A stretch of DNA of 64,000 bases, taken from contig NZ_JACXWX010000003.1 in NCBI RefSeq assembly GCF_014764505.1, positions 186,001 through 250,000 of the forward strand, given 5' to 3'. Position numbers and translations under genes: made by a program. The notes under the pieces were generated by a model. It had not been told where the DNA came from. It did no database searches and worked only from the letters and a program-made list of their open reading frames with translations. The DNA is from Phormidium tenue FACHB-886. GTDB taxonomy: Bacteria > Cyanobacteriota > Cyanobacteriia > Elainellales > Elainellaceae. Below, piece after piece: positions 7,291 through 17,029 of the stretch (position 1 is its first letter; each line of letters opens with the position of its first letter).

Positions 7291-10131
7291 ATGACTCTAG
7301 ATACCCCTACAGATCAGCCTCGACTTTGGTACACTTTTGAGGCGGACAAGGCGCTTGCGCTGCTGCAAAGCGATCGTCAAGCCGGTTTGACAGATCAGCA
7401 AGTTGCTGAACGACAGCAGCAATACGGGCTGAACGAACTTCAGGAATCAGGCGGACGCAGCAACTGGACAATCTTGCTTGATCAGTTCAAGAACATCATG
7501 CTGATCTTGCTGATTGTGGTAGCAATCATTTCAGGTGTTTTAGATCTGCTAGATTTGCGGGCAGGCAATGTCAAAACTAACGATATTCCGTTTAAAGATA
7601 CGATCGCCATCCTGGCAATTGTAATTCTCAATGGGGTGCTGGGCTATGTGCAAGAAAGCCGCGCCGAAAAAGCGCTGGCTGCGCTCAAAAGTTTATCATC
7701 CCCGCGAGTTCGAGTTTTGCGCGACGGCAGACTCAGCGAAATCGACTCCAAAGAGCTGGTTCCGGGCGACATCGTTCAGCTTGAGGCTGGTGTTCAGGTG
7801 GCAGCAGATGCGCGTCTGCTAGAAGTGGCTAACCTGCAGATACGGGAAGCTGCCCTGACTGGCGAAGCCCAAGCGGTCAACAAACAAGCAGATCTAGCTC
7901 TGCCCGACGACACGCCAATTGGCGATCGACTCAACCTGATTTTCCAAGGCACTGAAGTAACTCAGGGGCGGGGGTTAGCACTTATCACTAATACAGGAAT
8001 GCAGACAGAACTTGGCAAAATTGCCACAATGCTGCAATCCGTTGAGTCAGAGCCAACCCCTTTGCAAAAGCGGATGGATCAGCTCAGCCGTGCCCTTGTC
8101 ACAGGAGCGCTAGCTTTGGTGGGGATTGTTATCATTGGCGGTTTAATTGTTGCCGGCTTTGGTAGTTTGCGACAGCTGCTGGAAGTGTCACTTAGTATGG
8201 CGGTTGCAGTGGTGCCAGAAGGCTTACCTGCCGTTATCACCGTCACCTTGGCGCTGGGAACACAGCGGATGGTACGCCGCCACGCCCTAATTCGCAAACT
8301 GCCCGCCGTTGAAACCCTTGGTTCTGTGACCCATATCTGCTCCGACAAAACCGGGACGCTGACCCAAAACAAGATGGTGGTGCAGTCAGTGCATCCGCTT
8401 GCCAATTCCTTCGAGGTTACAGGGTCAGGATACAGCCCAGAAGGACAGTTCTTCTTCCCAAGCGATCGAGCATCCGATCGCTCTCCCATCCCCAACCCGC
8501 AAGACTATATCGACCTGCAGCGCCTTTTGCTAGCCTGCGTCCTCTGCAATGATGCTATTCTCCAAAAGGAAAATGGCGAATGGGCGATTTTGGGTGACCC
8601 TACAGAAGGAGCGCTGCTGACGGTTGCTGGCAAAGCCGGACTGCGGAAAGACCAATGGGACAATCAGCTCCGGCGCATTGCTGAGGTTCCCTTCTCATCT
8701 GAGCGGAAGCGCATGAGCGTGATCGTTCAAGCAGAAAGCGGCAGGCAAAAAGATGAAGCTGCCCCACTGTCTTTTACTTTATCCCTCTTCTGTAAAGGCT
8801 CTCCCGAACTCGTTCTAGAACGCTGTCAGCAGGTGCAAGCGGGAGGACAAGTTGAAACCCTCACTCCTGAACAGCGCGATCGAATTCTGGCGCGGAATAA
8901 CGCTTTGGCAGGGCAAGGTTTGCGCGTCCTGGGGTTTGCCTATAGTCCGTTAGATGCGATTCCATCAGAAGGCGTGACAGAGCAGATGGAACAGGGAATG
9001 ATTTGGCTGGGGCTGGTAGACATGCTAGATGCACCCAGACCCGAAGTCCGAGAAGCAGTTTCCCGCTGCAAATCAGCAGGGATTCGCCCGATTATGATTA
9101 CTGGCGATCATCAGCTAACGGCGCAGGCGATCGCCACTGATCTAGGGATTGCTAACCCAGGTGATCCCGTGCTGTCGGGTCAGCAGCTCGAAAGAATGAG
9201 CCAGCAGGAGTTGGCTGAGGAAGTCGATCGGGTCAGCATTTATGCCAGAGTTGCGCCAGAACACAAGCTACGAATTGTGCAGGCACTCCAGCAGCGGGGC
9301 AACATCGCCGCCATGACGGGTGATGGGGTCAATGATGCGCCTGCCCTGAAGCAATCAGACATTGGCGTAGCGATGGGCATCACAGGAACAGATGTGAGCA
9401 AAGAAGCCAGCGATATGGTGCTGCTAGACGACAACTTTGCCACCATCGTTTCGGCGGTGGAAGAGGGGCGCGTCGTTTATACCAATATTCGTCGCTTTAT
9501 CAAATACATTTTGGGATCGAATATTGGAGAAGTGTTGACGATCGCTGCTTCCCCACTGCTGGTGGGTGGTGGAGTGCCGCTGACTCCCCTACAAATTCTC
9601 TGGATGAACCTGGTGACCGATGGGTTACCGGCTTTAGCACTGGCAGTGGAACCTGCAGAACCCAATGTGATGAAACGCCCGCCCCACAGCCCTAGCGAAA
9701 GTATTTTTGCGCGCGGGCTGGGGCTGTACATGATTCGCATTGGTATTGTGCTAGCAATCTTGACGATCATCCTGATGGTCTGGTCGTACAACTACGTGAA
9801 TGCCACGGGCGGCGATACCGAACGCTGGAAAACGATGGTATTTACCATGCTGTGTTTGGCTCAAATGGGTCACGCAATGGCTATTCGATCGAATACCCGC
9901 ATGACGTATGAGCTAAATCCCTTCTCCAATCCGTTTATTTTGATCGCCGTTGGTTTAACGATCGTCTTGCAGCTGATGCTGATCTATGTCGCACCGCTGC
10001 GCGATTTCTTTGGAACGCACTATCTGAGCCCAACAGAGTTGGGCGTGTGCATTGGCTTCAGTTTGCTGATGTTCGTTTGGGTTGAGCTAGAGAAACTGTT
10101 TATGCGGTGGTATTTTCGCAATCGGCAGTAA
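7291..10131 (+). CDS. PacL-like P-type (type II) cation-transporting ATPase, probable Ca2+ pump
   Basis: This 946-residue P-type ATPase has an N-terminal cation-transporter domain, actuator motif LTGEAQ, M4 motif VVPEGLP starting near P309, phosphorylation motif CSDKTGTLT with D352, a nucleotide-binding domain with KGSPE, and hinge motif [12 protein letters not shown] with D678, followed by six C-terminal membrane segments. The PEGLP motif and overall size place it with SERCA-like type II pumps such as cyanobacterial PacL, a calcium exporter; Na+ or Mn2+ pumps of the same type are possible. Heavy-metal CPx motifs are absent. It starts at ATG 7291. A 17-bp bidirectional hairpin follows, separating it from the convergent RodZ-like gene. 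Confidence 0.93.
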   Translation: MTLDTPTDQPRLWYTFEADKALALLQSDRQAGLTDQQVAERQQQYGLNELQESGGRSNWTILLDQFKNIMLILLIVVAIISGVLDLLDLRAGNVKTNDIPFKDTIAILAIVILNGVLGYVQESRAEKALAALKSLSSPRVRVLRDGRLSEIDSKELVPGDIVQLEAGVQVAADARLLEVANLQIREAALTGEAQAVNKQADLALPDDTPIGDRLNLIFQGTEVTQGRGLALITNTGMQTELGKIATMLQSVESEPTPLQKRMDQLSRALVTGALALVGIVIIGGLIVAGFGSLRQLLEVSLSMAVAVVPEGLPAVITVTLALGTQRMVRRHALIRKLPAVETLGSVTHICSDKTGTLTQNKMVVQSVHPLANSFEVTGSGYSPEGQFFFPSDRASDRSPIPNPQDYIDLQRLLLACVLCNDAILQKENGEWAILGDPTEGALLTVAGKAGLRKDQWDNQLRRIAEVPFSSERKRMSVIVQAESGRQKDEAAPLSFTLSLFCKGSPELVLERCQQVQAGGQVETLTPEQRDRILARNNALAGQGLRVLGFAYSPLDAIPSEGVTEQMEQGMIWLGLVDMLDAPRPEVREAVSRCKSAGIRPIMITGDHQLTAQAIATDLGIANPGDPVLSGQQLERMSQQELAEEVDRVSIYARVAPEHKLRIVQALQQRGNIAAMTGDGVNDAPALKQSDIGVAMGITGTDVSKEASDMVLLDDNFATIVSAVEEGRVVYTNIRRFIKYILGSNIGEVLTIAASPLLVGGGVPLTPLQILWMNLVTDGLPALALAVEPAEPNVMKRPPHSPSESIFARGLGLYMIRIGIVLAILTIILMVWSYNYVNATGGDTERWKTMVFTMLCLAQMGHAMAIRSNTRMTYELNPFSNPFILIAVGLTIVLQLMLIYVAPLRDFFGTHYLSPTELGVCIGFSLLMFVWVELEKLFMRWYFRNRQ

Positions 10132-10206
10132 ATTTCTGGTTTGAACAGTTGAAGCCACTAGTCACACAATTATCATAGAAACCGCGCCCTGCGCAGCTTC
10201 CATATA

Positions 10207-10250
10207 GCATTACAGCAGTTTTTTCTCGTTAGTAAAAACTGCTGTAATGC
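10207..10250. terminator. Bidirectional terminator hairpin between pump and RodZ-like genes
   Basis: Perfect 17-base arms (GCATTACAGCAGTTTTT and its complement) flank a 10-base loop. The arms end in T or A runs on both strands, as expected for convergent genes ending at 10131 and 10261. Confidence 0.8.
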
Positions 10251-10260
10251 TGCAGGATCT

Positions 10261-11112
10261 CTATTCCGGCTTGGGTACGCTTGCGTTGTTCTGAGTGGCT
10301 GAACTGGGTGAACCTGGCGAAAAAGTTTTTTCTTCTACTGCACCGGGTGCGCCCATCAATTCTGCGGCGCCGCCATTGTAAGCCAGCTCAACCCCGCCTG
10401 CATTGCCTGCACGGATTCGCAGTTCCTTATCTGCCGTCCAGCTACGCTCTGCTCCCTCTGGCAGCACTTCCGCCAGTTTTACCTCCCCATCCACTTCAAC
10501 TTCGATCCAAGACTGTGCCGTTAGCTTCATCTCCACTTGGACGGGCTTAGCTGAGGTGGCAGGACGACTGGGGCTGGGCGATGCTGCTATCGTCGAGAGA
10601 CCTACTGCGGCTGGGCTGTTTGCGGTTGCGCTGGTGTTCTGGGCAGGTTGTGCTGGAACGGTAGCAGCTTGGGGACTTGCCGATGAACTTGGAGCCGTAG
10701 CCGATCGCTCCACAATATGAGATAGCAAACTCACGGATGCCACAATTAGCGCAATATACGCGACATAAAGATGCAAGGGTCGCAGCTGTGCGGCAGGGCT
10801 AGCTGTCCAGGTCGCTTGGGCTGGAACGCGCATCGCCTTCTCAGTGGGGAAAGCCTCTGCACAATCGCTGCCGTCTAGCCCCAGGCTGTCAGCATAGCGT
10901 TTGATAAACCCCTGAATGTAGACTGGCTCCGGTAGCTGATGCATTTCGCCAGACTCGATCGCCCTCAGCAGCCGCGGCTGAATTAAGGTGCGAGCAGCAA
11001 CTTCCTCCAGAGAAAGCGCGTGGTCTTCCCGCACCTGACGCAAATAGGCTCCAATCTGCATCAGCCGTTGGATTTGCTCTTGTTGAGTGAGGGGATTGTC
11101 TTTTGTCATCAT
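10261..11112 (-). CDS. rodZ: RodZ-like helix-turn-helix membrane protein
   Basis: This 283-residue protein has a cytoplasmic XRE-type helix-turn-helix at about residues 20-75 (YLRQVREDHALSLEEVAARTLI), one membrane helix near 115-133, a Ser/Ala/Pro-rich linker and a C-terminal DUF4115-like beta domain from about 190 (KLTAQSWIEVEVDGEVKLAEVL). This is the architecture of RodZ, which couples MreB filaments to the envelope in shape control. The start is one of two tandem ATG codons and overlaps the stop of the pseudouridine synthase gene, so the two are probably co-translated. Orthology with E. coli RodZ is inferred from domain order, not from identity. Confidence 0.8.
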   Translation of the reverse strand: MMTKDNPLTQQEQIQRLMQIGAYLRQVREDHALSLEEVAARTLIQPRLLRAIESGEMHQLPEPVYIQGFIKRYADSLGLDGSDCAEAFPTEKAMRVPAQATWTASPAAQLRPLHLYVAYIALIVASVSLLSHIVERSATAPSSSASPQAATVPAQPAQNTSATANSPAAVGLSTIAASPSPSRPATSAKPVQVEMKLTAQSWIEVEVDGEVKLAEVLPEGAERSWTADKELRIRAGNAGGVELAYNGGAAELMGAPGAVEEKTFSPGSPSSATQNNASVPKPE

Positions 11113-11909
11113 GAACCGACCTCTAATTGCTCGCGTTCTGGCATCTGGGGGTGTGATTGAGCATTGAGCTGAGCTTGGATGTAGGCTAGTTCGGATTCAT
11201 TCAAAGGGCGATAGGCTCCCTTGGGCAAAGTGCCTAGTTCGATCGCGCCGATCGCCAGCCGCTGCAGCCGCGCCACTGGGTAGCCCAGCTGAGCTGCCAC
11301 CCGCCGGATCTGCCGATTTCTGCCCTCGCGCAGCACCACCTGTAAACAGGTTTGCCCTTGCGGACTGGACGCGGTGGAGGGGTACCGTCGCAAGACGCGC
11401 ACTTCAGCAGGGCGCGTGGGCTTGCCGTCTAGCAAAATGCCACGCCGCCACTGGGCTAAAGCCGACTCTGAGAGCTGCCCTTCAACCCAAACGCGATAGG
11501 TTTTGGGAATATCATGGCGGGGATGAGTCAGGTGAGCAGTGAGTTCACCATCATTCGTTAGCAGCAGCGCACCTGAGGAATCAGTATCTAGCCTGCCGAC
11601 CGGATGAAGACCGGACTGATGCTGCAAAGCCTCTGGCAGCAACTCTAGCACAGTCGATCGTCCCTCTGGGTCAGCACAGGTAGATACCACACCCAGCGGT
11701 TTATGCAGCAGCAAATATAGCTTAGCAGGGCGTTGGGGCTGAATCAGCTTGCCGTCTACTTCAATGCGATCGACAGCTGGGTCGGCTTTTTGCCCCAGGT
11801 GCCCCACAGCGCCATTTAGCCGCACGCGCCCCTCCAGAATCATCTGCTCTGCCTGACGGCGAGAGGCGATTCCCCACTGCGACAAAATCTTTTGCAATCG
11901 TTCGCTCAT
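11109..11909 (-). CDS. rluB: RsuA/RluB-type rRNA pseudouridine synthase
   Basis: This 266-residue enzyme has an N-terminal S4 RNA-binding domain (residues 1-60, RLQKILSQWGIASRRQAEQMI) and the catalytic motif GRLDTDSSG with D108, followed by NDGEL and the family-typical REGRNRQIRR. It isomerises a uridine of ribosomal RNA to pseudouridine. Length fits RluB/RsuA enzymes; the exact target, 23S or 16S, cannot be decided here. The gene overlaps the downstream RodZ-like gene, forming a compact minus-strand pair. The region upstream to sphS (11910-12219) carries only hairpins and a tandem duplication. Confidence 0.9.
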   Translation of the reverse strand: MSERLQKILSQWGIASRRQAEQMILEGRVRLNGAVGHLGQKADPAVDRIEVDGKLIQPQRPAKLYLLLHKPLGVVSTCADPEGRSTVLELLPEALQHQSGLHPVGRLDTDSSGALLLTNDGELTAHLTHPRHDIPKTYRVWVEGQLSESALAQWRRGILLDGKPTRPAEVRVLRRYPSTASSPQGQTCLQVVLREGRNRQIRRVAAQLGYPVARLQRLAIGAIELGTLPKGAYRPLNESELAYIQAQLNAQSHPQMPEREQLEVGS

Positions 11910-12140
11910 GCGGTCTGCTGTTTTATCTGTTTCGGTTCTGTTTCAGTAATACGGGCAATATGGCTTGGCAGGCTTTAGCGATCTTCAGCTTATAGCAGTT
12001 CGCAACTGTATAAAATACAAAAAATTCTCCAAAATTATCCAAGCCCATGCCTGCCCTACATGTACCGATATTACAAGACAGCGCTGTGCTATAGGAGGTT
12101 TCTTGAGTTTTGGGGCTGCTTGCTGCCAATCTTTTTTGAA

Positions 12141-12179
12141 GGTTATTTTTTTGGGCGCTTTGCGTTCGGAAAAATAACC
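12141..12179 (-). terminator. Hairpin downstream of sphS
   Basis: Ten-base arms GGTTATTTTT and AAAAATAACC flank a 19-base loop. The hairpin lies 41 bases past the sphS stop on the minus strand. The rest of 11910-12219 shows no convincing gene. Confidence 0.45.
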
Positions 12180-12204
12180 CTTTCAGCAAGATCTAAAAGG
12201 CGAT

Positions 12205-12234
12205 TTAGCTTTGTTTAACTTAGCTTTGTTTAAC
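12205..12234. repeat. 15-base tandem duplication across the sphS stop codon
   Basis: Two perfect adjacent copies of TTAGCTTTGTTTAAC. On the minus strand the gene ends VKQS-stop and the same codons, VKQS-stop, follow in frame, so the stop codon itself is duplicated 15 bases downstream. Confidence 0.95.
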
Positions 12235-13647
12235 AAGGTGCCAGGGCAATCGCACCTGCAGCCATGCGCCGTTCGTCTCGGGATGATTACTTGCCCGGAC
12301 TGTTCCCTGATGTACCTCCACAATTTGATGAACGATCGCCAAACCCAATCCGCTGCCCCGCAGCTGCCAATCGGCTGCCACCGAATTTGAGGGCTGGCTG
12401 TCGCGGGTCTGCGAGTCGGCTTTATCATTGCCTGTCCGCGATGGCGTTTCAGGAACTGTCTCTGCCAGCGGAGTACGAGCGCGAGACAAATCAGCCCGAT
12501 AAAACCGTTCAAATACATGGGGGAGGGCTTTCTCGGGAAAACCAGAGCCATAGTCAATCACATCAAGGCAGACCTGCCGATCGCTGTCATTGTCTTCGGT
12601 CTGAAGGCTATCGGACAGCGGTGGATCTAGCGCGATTTGCACTCTAATCGGCTGATGCGACGGGCTATATTTAATGCTGTTGTCCAGCAGATTAATCAGC
12701 AGTCGGTGCATCCGGGGCAAGTCTGCCTGCATCAACAGGCGATCGGGTCCGGTGTAGCGCAGGTGGAGATGCTTTTTGCGAGCCAGTGGCTCCAAACTAT
12801 TCCAAACTGAGTGCACAAGTTCGACTAAATCAACAGGCTGGAACTGCAGGCTAGCGCTGAGGCTACGTCCGCCGCGGCTCAAATCCAAGAGGTCTTGCAC
12901 CAGGGTACTGAGGCGGACAGTTTCATTGATCAATCGGTCAACCCACCCCCTGAGCGGTGGCTGCAGGCGAGACTGTAGCGTTTCTGCTACTAGCCGAATC
13001 GAGGTGAGCGGCGTTTTTAGCTCATGTGCCAAGTCGGACGTCCAGCGATCGTGCTGCTGCACTAGCCTTAAGGCTTCTTGGCGGTTCTCTAGAAAAATAC
13101 CGATTTGATGGTCTGGCAGCGGCAAGCCATAGCCCCGTAGCGCATATGCCTCTTGCTCTAGGAGGCGGGTGGGGTCGGCATTAATTGGGTAAAAAATCCA
13201 CTCGCTTTGGCAGGGTTCACCAGCATCACGGGTCCACTCGATTAGCTCGTCTAGCTCATACGATCGCACCACTTCTAGCAGCAGGCGGGGCTTGCTGGGA
13301 AAAGCTTCCGGAATACCGAGCAGCTTTTGGGCTTGCGAATTGCACCACAGAAAGCGGTTTTCGTCGTCAACCTGCAGATACCCGACGGGTGACCTCTGCA
13401 AAATTTGCTGATAGGTAGCAACCTGCTGTTCTAGCTGCTGCTGTGCCCTCTGTTGCTCTGCAATCGCCAGTGCTAGCTGAGAAGTCGAAGAAAACGGATA
13501 GCCTGAAATCTGCGGGTTGAGACGCTGTACCAAGCTTTCAACTCTGGCATTAGCACGCGATCGTTGCCACCAAAGCAAACCAAGTCCAACTAGCAGTCCT
13601 AAAAGAAAGTCGATCACAAACGCGGCAAGGGAGGATGTTATTAACAC
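12220..13647 (-). CDS. sphS: Phosphate-sensor-type histidine kinase (SphS/PhoR-like)
   Basis: This 475-residue kinase has a short N-terminal membrane helix (residues 8-27), a PAS-like domain near 80-185, a dimerisation and phosphoacceptor region DLAHELKTPLTSIR with H208, and an HATPase domain with N, G1 (DYGSGFPEKA) and G2 (GSGLGLAI) boxes. Between the G1 box and G2 lies an unusual Thr/Ser/Pro-rich insertion. It starts with GTG at 13647, supported by GAGG six bases upstream and the lack of any nearby ATG. With the response regulator 105 bases upstream it forms the pair that controls the phosphate regulon in cyanobacteria. The assignment rests on domain order and pairing, so another sensory role is possible. 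Confidence 0.78.
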   Translation of the reverse strand: MLITSSLAAFVIDFLLGLLVGLGLLWWQRSRANARVESLVQRLNPQISGYPFSSTSQLALAIAEQQRAQQQLEQQVATYQQILQRSPVGYLQVDDENRFLWCNSQAQKLLGIPEAFPSKPRLLLEVVRSYELDELIEWTRDAGEPCQSEWIFYPINADPTRLLEQEAYALRGYGLPLPDHQIGIFLENRQEALRLVQQHDRWTSDLAHELKTPLTSIRLVAETLQSRLQPPLRGWVDRLINETVRLSTLVQDLLDLSRGGRSLSASLQFQPVDLVELVHSVWNSLEPLARKKHLHLRYTGPDRLLMQADLPRMHRLLINLLDNSIKYSPSHQPIRVQIALDPPLSDSLQTEDNDSDRQVCLDVIDYGSGFPEKALPHVFERFYRADLSRARTPLAETVPETPSRTGNDKADSQTRDSQPSNSVAADWQLRGSGLGLAIVHQIVEVHQGTVRASNHPETNGAWLQVRLPWHLVKQS

Positions 13648-13752
13648 CTTACCTCGCTTTGCTCATGAGTTGATTTGGAATGTTCTAGACCTGCAGCCGG
13701 TTCTTTCAAGAAGCAGATCAGGCGCTTTTAAGGCAGGCGTTAAGACAAACGA

Positions 13753-14517
13753 CTATCCAAAGCGGTAGCCAAATCCTCGCACAGTGAGCAAATATTCTGG
13801 GCGGCTTGGGTCTAGCTCCAGCTTTTCGCGCAGCCAGCGGATATGCACATCCACGGTTTTGCTATCGCCCATAAAGTCAGGACCCCAAATCCGCTCAATG
13901 AGCTGCTCGCGCGACCAGACGCGACGCGGATGAGAAATAAACAGTTCTAAAATCCGAAATTCTTTGGGCGAGAGCGTTACCTCTTCCCCCCGCACCGTAA
14001 CGCGACACTCCTGCGGAAAGAGAGTAATATCGTGAAACCGCAGGGCTGCCTCTGGAGTGGGCGCTTGGGTATGGCGATGCCGCCGCAACAACGCTCGACA
14101 ACGAGCCACCAGCTCCCGCATCCCAAAAGGTTTGGTTAAATAATCATCAGCGCCAACTTCTAGCCCCACTACGCGATCGGTTTCTGTGCCCTTGGCGCTC
14201 AGCATCAGAATAGGGACGCTATTTCCTTCGTGGCGAATCAGCCGACACAAATCCAGCCCGTTCACATAGGGCAGCATTAAATCCAGAATAATTAGATCAA
14301 AACCGACAGCTTCCTTAAAGCTGGTTTCGCCTGCTTTGCTACAGACTAAATTTAAGCCACGCCGCCCGTCCTCGGCCGTCATCACCTCGTAGCCTTCTTC
14401 GGTCAGGGCAAGGCTGATCGTCTCACGAATCAGCTCCTCATCTTCAACTACTAAAACCCGTCCCAATTTAATGTCTCGCTGAAATCTCGCAGCCTCTGGA
14501 CTCAGTGTAAGTGTCAT
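13753..14517 (-). CDS. sphR: OmpR/PhoB-type response regulator (SphR-like)
   Basis: This 254-residue regulator has a receiver domain with acidic pocket VVEDEE (E25, D26), phosphoacceptor D79 in LIILDLMLP and the conserved lysine in LTKPFG, then an OmpR-type winged-helix domain ending GFGYRFG. The receiver carries an extra loop of about ten residues before the D79 strand (SKAGETSFKEAVG), a feature I associate with SphR-like regulators. It activates genes for phosphate uptake when phosphorylated by the paired kinase downstream. The 222-base upstream region holds several TTAAC words but no clean 11-base-period Pho box. Confidence 0.82.
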   Translation of the reverse strand: MTLTLSPEAARFQRDIKLGRVLVVEDEELIRETISLALTEEGYEVMTAEDGRRGLNLVCSKAGETSFKEAVGFDLIILDLMLPYVNGLDLCRLIRHEGNSVPILMLSAKGTETDRVVGLEVGADDYLTKPFGMRELVARCRALLRRHRHTQAPTPEAALRFHDITLFPQECRVTVRGEEVTLSPKEFRILELFISHPRRVWSREQLIERIWGPDFMGDSKTVDVHIRWLREKLELDPSRPEYLLTVRGFGYRFG

Positions 14518-14739
14518 GTTAGTTGGTGTCTTTGAGGGCAGTGGATCTGCTAAAGGCGTTCCATGGTCATACTAGCAGAAGATATTTACGCGAATGGATA
14601 AATACAATCGAAATAGTTAATACTTTCTGTTAAAAGCAATACAAAACCGTAGCCAACCTAAGCAAAAGTTAACAAGTTTTCTGTCTATTCTCCCTCTATA
14701 AGGGGATGCGCTCTATAAAAACGCTGAACTAGCTGTTGG

Positions 14740-15072
14740 TTATCCTTGCCCACAGCAGCGATCAATTCCCAAGCTATCAAGCAACAAATCGCTAACGGCG
14801 TTTGCTACGGCAAACTCGCTATAGAAGCTTTTGGAAAAATCAAAGCCTTGCAGCTCCGTCACGATCGCAATCACCAGTGACCCCAAATCATTTTCGCCCT
14901 CCATCCGCTGGCGGACAAAAACCTGAGCAGCGCGATGCGCGATCGTTTGGTTGACCGCTTCTGGGATAAACTCTTCATCTAGCCATTTCTGGAGACTTGT
15001 CTGGAGCCACTCGCCTTCCTGCTCGGGGTTTTGGGCGGGAGGCAGGGTAATTGCTTCGATCGGTTCTGTCAT
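14740..15072 (-). CDS. Conserved cyanobacterial protein of unknown function
   Basis: This 110-residue acidic protein is not recognised by any motif. It starts at an ATG at 15072; an in-frame GTG at 15081 is less likely. The sequence is predicted mostly helical with no signal peptide or membrane helix, and reads like a small cytoplasmic protein: EGEWLQTSLQKWLDEEFIP near the start and a Cys-Cys pair near the end (DRCCGQ). The pattern of a short conserved helical protein without a known domain is common in cyanobacterial genomes. Its upstream region holds 16-base imperfect tandem repeats at 15090-15121. Confidence 0.6.
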   Translation of the reverse strand: MTEPIEAITLPPAQNPEQEGEWLQTSLQKWLDEEFIPEAVNQTIAHRAAQVFVRQRMEGENDLGSLVIAIVTELQGFDFSKSFYSEFAVANAVSDLLLDSLGIDRCCGQG

Positions 15073-15089
15073 GCTACGCACTCACGAAC

Positions 15090-15121
15090 TTAGATGCTAT
15101 TAACGTTAGAGGCTATTAATG
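15090..15121. repeat. 16-base tandem repeat upstream of the 110-residue protein gene
   Basis: Copies TTAGATGCTATTAACG and TTAGAGGCTATTAATG match at 14 of 16 bases; a degenerate third copy starts near 15131. It lies in the leader or promoter of the gene starting at 15072. Confidence 0.75.
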
Positions 15122-15334
15122 CCATTAAGCTTTAGATGCCATTGATCATAATGTTGGCATAGAACAGTTCAAGTCATCTCGATGGAGTATTTCGTGATAT
15201 TGCACTGTAATAAGTTGAATTATTTTTGAAAGCTGTCTGCAGTGCGGCTTCCAAAAATAATTTGTAGTCTATTCAAGCGAAAATTGCTGTAACTCTCCTC
15301 AAGTCCAATAGTTGCGACCGCTTAGAGTGAACGT

Positions 15335-15919
15335 ATGAGTTATCAGTACAACATTCCTGCCATTCTTGAGGCTTATGCTCAGGGCTATTTCTTGATGGCA
15401 GATGACGAGGGCAAAAACTTGGGGTGGTACACCAGCCCAGATCGCACTCTGATTCCGTTAGACGATCGCTTCCGCTACCCCACGTCACTGCGGCGAGTCC
15501 TCAATCAAAACCGTTTCAGCGTGGCGATCAATCGGGATTTTCGGGCGGTTGTAGAGGGTTGTGCCAACCGAGATGAAACTTGGATCTCAGCGGAGCTAAA
15601 GGAAATTTATTGGCAGCTGCATCTGACGGGCTGGGCGCATAGCTTTGAAACTTGGCAGGGGGATGAGCTAGCAGGCGGCATTTTGGGAATTGCGATCGCC
15701 GGAGCCTTCATCGGTGAATCGATGTTTTACCAAATTCCAGAGGGATCGAAGGTAGCAATGGTCAAGCTAGTGGAACACCTGCAATCGCAAGGTTTTATCT
15801 TATTCGATGCACAAATGATGAACCCGCATCTGGCTCGCTTTGGTGCTTATGTAATTCCCGATCGGCAATACAGAGCGATCTTAAAACAGGCGCTAACGCT
15901 TGACTGCGACATGGTGTAG
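15335..15919 (+). CDS. aat: Leucyl/phenylalanyl-tRNA-protein transferase
   Basis: This 194-residue enzyme transfers Leu or Phe from charged tRNA to proteins with N-terminal Arg or Lys, marking them for ClpS-ClpAP degradation. Recognisable parts are the opening [14 protein letters not shown], the tRNA-binding region [17 protein letters not shown], and the conserved IGESMFYQ and [15 protein letters not shown] segments. It is about 40 residues shorter than the E. coli enzyme, mostly at the N-terminus, as is usual in cyanobacteria. Start at ATG 15335. A degenerate tandem array fills the gap to the convergent ftsX gene. Confidence 0.93.
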   Translation: MSYQYNIPAILEAYAQGYFLMADDEGKNLGWYTSPDRTLIPLDDRFRYPTSLRRVLNQNRFSVAINRDFRAVVEGCANRDETWISAELKEIYWQLHLTGWAHSFETWQGDELAGGILGIAIAGAFIGESMFYQIPEGSKVAMVKLVEHLQSQGFILFDAQMMNPHLARFGAYVIPDRQYRAILKQALTLDCDMV

Positions 15920-15934
15920 TAAGCGGCAACAACA

Positions 15935-16028
15935 CAGCACCAGAAAAATACCACCAGAAACACAGATTCAGAAACGCAGCACTAGAAACGCAGCCTAACG
16001 CACTGCAAACCGCCGCACTGCAAATAAA
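15935..16028. repeat. Degenerate short tandem repeats between aat and ftsX
   Basis: Related units such as ACCAGAAAAAT, ACCAGAAACAC, TCAGAAACGCAG and CTAGAAACGCAG follow one another. At 15999-16028 two 15-base units beginning CGCACTGCAAA encode the repeated FtsX ending FAVRRFAVR, directly before its stop. Confidence 0.6.
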
Positions 16029-16903
16029 CTGCCCATCAGCCCAACCGCCATGCCCAACCCCAACAGCGAGAGCGGCAGCAGAATCAGCTCCTGGAGAGAA
16101 AGCTGCATTCCTGCCGTGAGGAACTGAATGAATTCTGGCTGCTGCGCCAGCAGGTTTTTAACAAACTCCTGAAGTCCGGCGATTAGCCCCCAAGCAATGC
16201 AAGCGCCCACCGCGCCTAGCACCAGCCCCTGCAAGATAAACGGCAGATAGATCCAGGCGGTGGTTGCGCCTACGAGCTGCATCACCTCGATTTCGCGGCA
16301 TCGAGCCATCACGATCAGGCGAATAGTGGTGGTGACAACGGCGATCGCTGTCAGGCTTAACACGGTCGTTAGCCCAGCGCTGACCCAGTTCAAACCGCGA
16401 TTGAGTTGGGCAAGTCGCTGTACGGCTTCGTCCACATATTGAACTTTATCAACACCTGGCATGGCTTCAAGCTGAGCCGCGAGGGTAGGAACTGCATCGG
16501 CTTGTTCTGCTTTGACTTTTAGCTCATCAACGAGCGGGTTGCCGTCTAGCTGGTCGGTGACGCCCTGCAGATCAGACAGCCCCATTTCCTGGACTAGCTT
16601 TGCCCAAGCGGCTTCTTTGGGAACGGCAGTAACCCTCGCGACGCCCGGAAGGGTGGTGGCGATCGCCTGCACATCTGCTGCCTGTATGCCTGTGTCTAGG
16701 TAAACCGACACCTCTAGCTGGCTGCCAAACTGATTCAGCAGTCCTTCTAACTGCCAGGAAGCCTGCAGACTAATGCCAAATAAAAACAGCAGAACGGTGA
16801 CTGTACTTACGGCGGCCCAGTTCATCCAGCCGCCGCGCTTGAGTCCCAGCAGGGTTTCTCGAAGCAAGTAATCAGATTTAGTCAGGAACTTGAGGACGCT
16901 CAT
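15995..16903 (-). CDS. ftsX: FtsX-like cell division ABC permease
   Basis: This 302-residue protein begins with the typical cyanobacterial FtsX opening LRETLLGLKRGGWMNWAAVS followed by a membrane helix. A large extracytoplasmic domain follows (about residues 50-175, SQLEVSVYLDTG onward), then three more helices, giving the four-helix FtsX topology. FtsX with FtsE links the divisome to peptidoglycan hydrolases. The ATG at 16903 is preferred over an upstream in-frame start because the family N-terminus aligns there. No ftsE is adjacent, so the ATPase is encoded elsewhere. The final codons are a 15-base tandem duplication (FAVRR-FAVR). Confidence 0.9.
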   Translation of the reverse strand: MSVLKFLTKSDYLLRETLLGLKRGGWMNWAAVSTVTVLLFLFGISLQASWQLEGLLNQFGSQLEVSVYLDTGIQAADVQAIATTLPGVARVTAVPKEAAWAKLVQEMGLSDLQGVTDQLDGNPLVDELKVKAEQADAVPTLAAQLEAMPGVDKVQYVDEAVQRLAQLNRGLNWVSAGLTTVLSLTAIAVVTTTIRLIVMARCREIEVMQLVGATTAWIYLPFILQGLVLGAVGACIAWGLIAGLQEFVKNLLAQQPEFIQFLTAGMQLSLQELILLPLSLLGLGMAVGLMGSLFAVRRFAVR

Positions 16904-17003
16904 AGTCACGATCGGAGTGAGAACAGATCTAGCAGCGATCGCCGCTTTACAACGGGCAATCCGCTTATGATAAATCGCCTCTGCTGATTTGGACACTGAC
17001 GCG

Positions 17004-17029
17004 TTTAGGCATAGAAGCTTTTAGGCATA
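17004..17029. repeat. 16-period direct repeat across the stop of the YdeP-like gene
   Basis: TTTAGGCATA occurs at 17004-17013 and 17020-17029. On the minus strand the gene ends TATGCCTAA and the same word recurs 16 bases later, out of frame, again carrying TAA. Confidence 0.8.

Noticed and set aside
11923-12189. Open frame of 88 codons on the minus strand
   Set aside because: No ribosome-binding site, low protein character and overlap with a hairpin; it lies in the gap between rluB and sphS.
14518-14739. Pho box upstream of sphR
   Set aside because: TTAAC words are present but spaced by 13 or more bases rather than the 11-base period of a cyanobacterial Pho box.
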